Origin: Nocardia brasiliensis
Lineage (GTDB): Bacteria > Actinomycetota > Actinomycetes > Mycobacteriales > Mycobacteriaceae
Length of the DNA: 64,000 nt
Direction: 5' to 3'
NCBI RefSeq assembly: GCF_011801125.1
Contig: NZ_CP046171.1
Location: 2,356,001-2,420,000, forward strand
This document shows, piece after piece, positions 62,990 through 64,000 of the stretch. The notes beneath the pieces were generated by a model. The model did no database searches and was not told the origin of the DNA. It worked only from the letters and a program-made list of their open reading frames with translations. Numbering within the stretch: the stretch's first letter is position 1; each line of letters begins with the position of its first letter. A program made the position numbers and the translations under genes.

Positions 62990-64000
62990 GTGCAGGCAGA
63001 TGGCCTGTGCGTCGGCTCGCCGGGCTGACTTCTCGGCTACGGGGGAACCTGGATTCACCGTTCAACGGCACCGTGAGTTAGCTGGTCGCGTGCGCGTGCG
63101 GTGATGGAGCCGCAGACGTCGCCGGGGCGCGGTCGGCAGCAAACGGCCGGAGCGTGCTGTAGCGCCACCTCCGTGCCCCGCGACCGGTTTGCCGCATTCA
63201 CTGTCCCGCCCGAGTCGTGAACTGGCCGAGCTTCGGCACCAGATCGATACCCTGTGCGCCGCGCGAACCCACTGCGGGCGGCAGGTCGGGTAGTGGAGTA
63301 CTCGTGCGATCCGATGGACGCCCAGCAGAATCGTGGCTCCGAAGAGAGGGAGACCATCGAGGGGGTAGGGGTGACCAGATCGGACCAGGCGTCGCCTGCG
63401 ACAGCGAAGTCGCAGAGCCACCGATTGGAAGCGGATGTCGAGGGGCGTCCGATGGCGGGTCCGCGGGAGTGCGGATCGGGTGGGGAGCAGGAGTGTTGTC
63501 CGGACGGGGTTGCGGAGGAGCGTCCTTCACCCGGGTGTGTTGAGGAGGTGCGGTCGAGTGAGGGGGCGGGGGAGCGACCAGACGAGTCCGCACGAGAATG
63601 CCGTTCGGGTGGTGCGGAGTGCCGGGCCCGCGGGTGTGTGCAACAGTGCCGGTCGGGAGATGGGGCGGCGGGGCTCCGATCCCAGGCTGCACTGGGCCGT
63701 GAGGCGGGTGGGTGCCTGCTTGATGGCGCGCCGCGGGAGGGCTGTCGATCGGGAGGATGTGCGCAGGATTGTCGACCGGCTGGGGTTGCCGAGGGGTGCC
63801 GGTCGGACAGGAGTGTGCAGGAGCGTCGGCCGGATGAGACGGAGGGGTTCGAGTCGGGCGAGTGCGTAGAGGAAGCTCGCCCGTGTGCCCGTGACGACAA
63901 GCGACCGTTTGATCGGGTTGTGGCGGGTCGACCGGATGCGAGTGCGTCGGATTGTCCGTCGGGCGGCACCCGACAGCCTCAGCCGGAAGGAGGTACGGAG
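62990..64000 (+). repeat. G-rich low-complexity region with degenerate Cys-rich repeats and open frame to the window edge
   Basis: From about 63314 (ATG) to the window end the plus frame is open for 229 codons without a stop. It is Cys-, Gly-, Glu- and Arg-rich and repeats variants of E-C-R-S-G-G and C-R-S-D-R (for example around residues 100-160). The opposite strand is also open (63055-63969), Pro/Ser/His-rich. Third positions are only about 70% G/C in either frame, well below neighbouring genes, so coding status is doubtful; repeat-rich non-coding DNA or a decayed gene is at least as likely. A plus-strand stop at 63218 bounds the frame upstream. Confidence 0.35.

Noticed and set aside
63198..63692. 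Alternative minus-strand ORF ending with a plausible C-terminus (KLGQFTTRAGQ)
   Set aside because: The last 25 codons look gene-like, but the rest is Pro-rich low complexity with no start or ribosome site that I trust.
63055..63969. 304-codon minus-strand ORF at the right edge
   Set aside because: Ser/Pro/Arg/His low-complexity translation lacking codon bias or ribosome site; reported only as part of the repeat region.

Overview
This is about 64 kb of a high-GC actinobacterial chromosome, most likely a Nocardia or a close mycolic-acid-bearing relative. The evidence is very high G/C at third codon positions, frequent GTG/TTG starts, an actinobacterial RNase P RNA, and a gene set that follows the Mycobacterium tuberculosis Rv2219-Rv2236 neighbourhood (from memory): cobD, SURF1, low-molecular-weight PTPase, Rv2231c-type cobC, Nif3-like, Zn-ribbon, RNase H/phosphatase, CHAD, panB, CaeA-like protease, glnA2, glnE, DUF4191, RDD and glnA1. 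The window is mostly ordinary core genome. I found no tRNA, rRNA, insertion sequence, prophage, CRISPR array or obvious defence island.

Layout. 1-5.7 kb: edge of a nitroreductase, a solitary gamma-class (NPPY) adenine DNA methyltransferase, TetR/SDR divergent pair, a DUF5593-like protein and a gamma carbonic anhydrase. 5.8-10.2 kb: GlxA-type regulator opposite an MBL hydrolase, alanine dehydrogenase, and an ECF41 sigma factor with its own matching promoter. 10.3-18.4 kb: the cobalamin-linked, mycobacteria-like block; the 3' end of the nif3-like gene is followed by a decayed tandem array of its own tail. 18.8-25.5 kb: secreted S1 protease, MmyB-type regulator, small membrane protein, GNAT, YihY/BrkB plus an Ala-rich tail-anchored protein, a truncated NUDIX remnant, SpoU methyltransferase, alpha/beta hydrolase. 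25.5-29.8 kb: rnpB, slipin, several very small genes, RNB ribonuclease. 29.8-40.3 kb: lipoprotein-pip-CHAD operon, APH-like kinase, panB, CaeA-like protease, glnA2 and glnE. 40.4-51.7 kb: EEP phosphatase-like protein, secreted zinc metallopeptidase, a tightly coupled minus-strand operon (CocE hydrolase, M20 peptidase, 16-codon ORF, monoacylglycerol-lipase-like hydrolase, RibH2), a DMT permease, GT4 and DUF2334 pair, DHFR-like protein. 51.8-55.4 kb: TY-Chap-like protein, DUF4191, RDD, glnA1 behind a full GlnR operator. 55.4-63 kb: guanine deaminase, secreted PtpB-like phosphatase, EF-G2, MFS permease and a CmtR-like metal sensor with a cation-efflux pump. 63-64 kb: G-rich low-complexity repeats with no convincing gene.

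How the parts work together: glnA1, glnA2 and the adenylyltransferase glnE form the ammonium assimilation system, with a GlnR site in front of glnA1. CobD, the CobC-like aminotransferase and the phosphatase half of the RNase H fusion point to cobamide synthesis or salvage. The ArsR sensor and CDF pump form a self-regulated metal resistance operon with a likely leaderless transcript.

The strongest less-ordinary observations are the small genes at 27086-27181, 27649-27741 and 44641-44691, the repeat array at 15154-15600, the ECF41 autoregulatory promoter, and the Cys-rich repeat region at the right edge. I did not find a convincing new multi-gene system.
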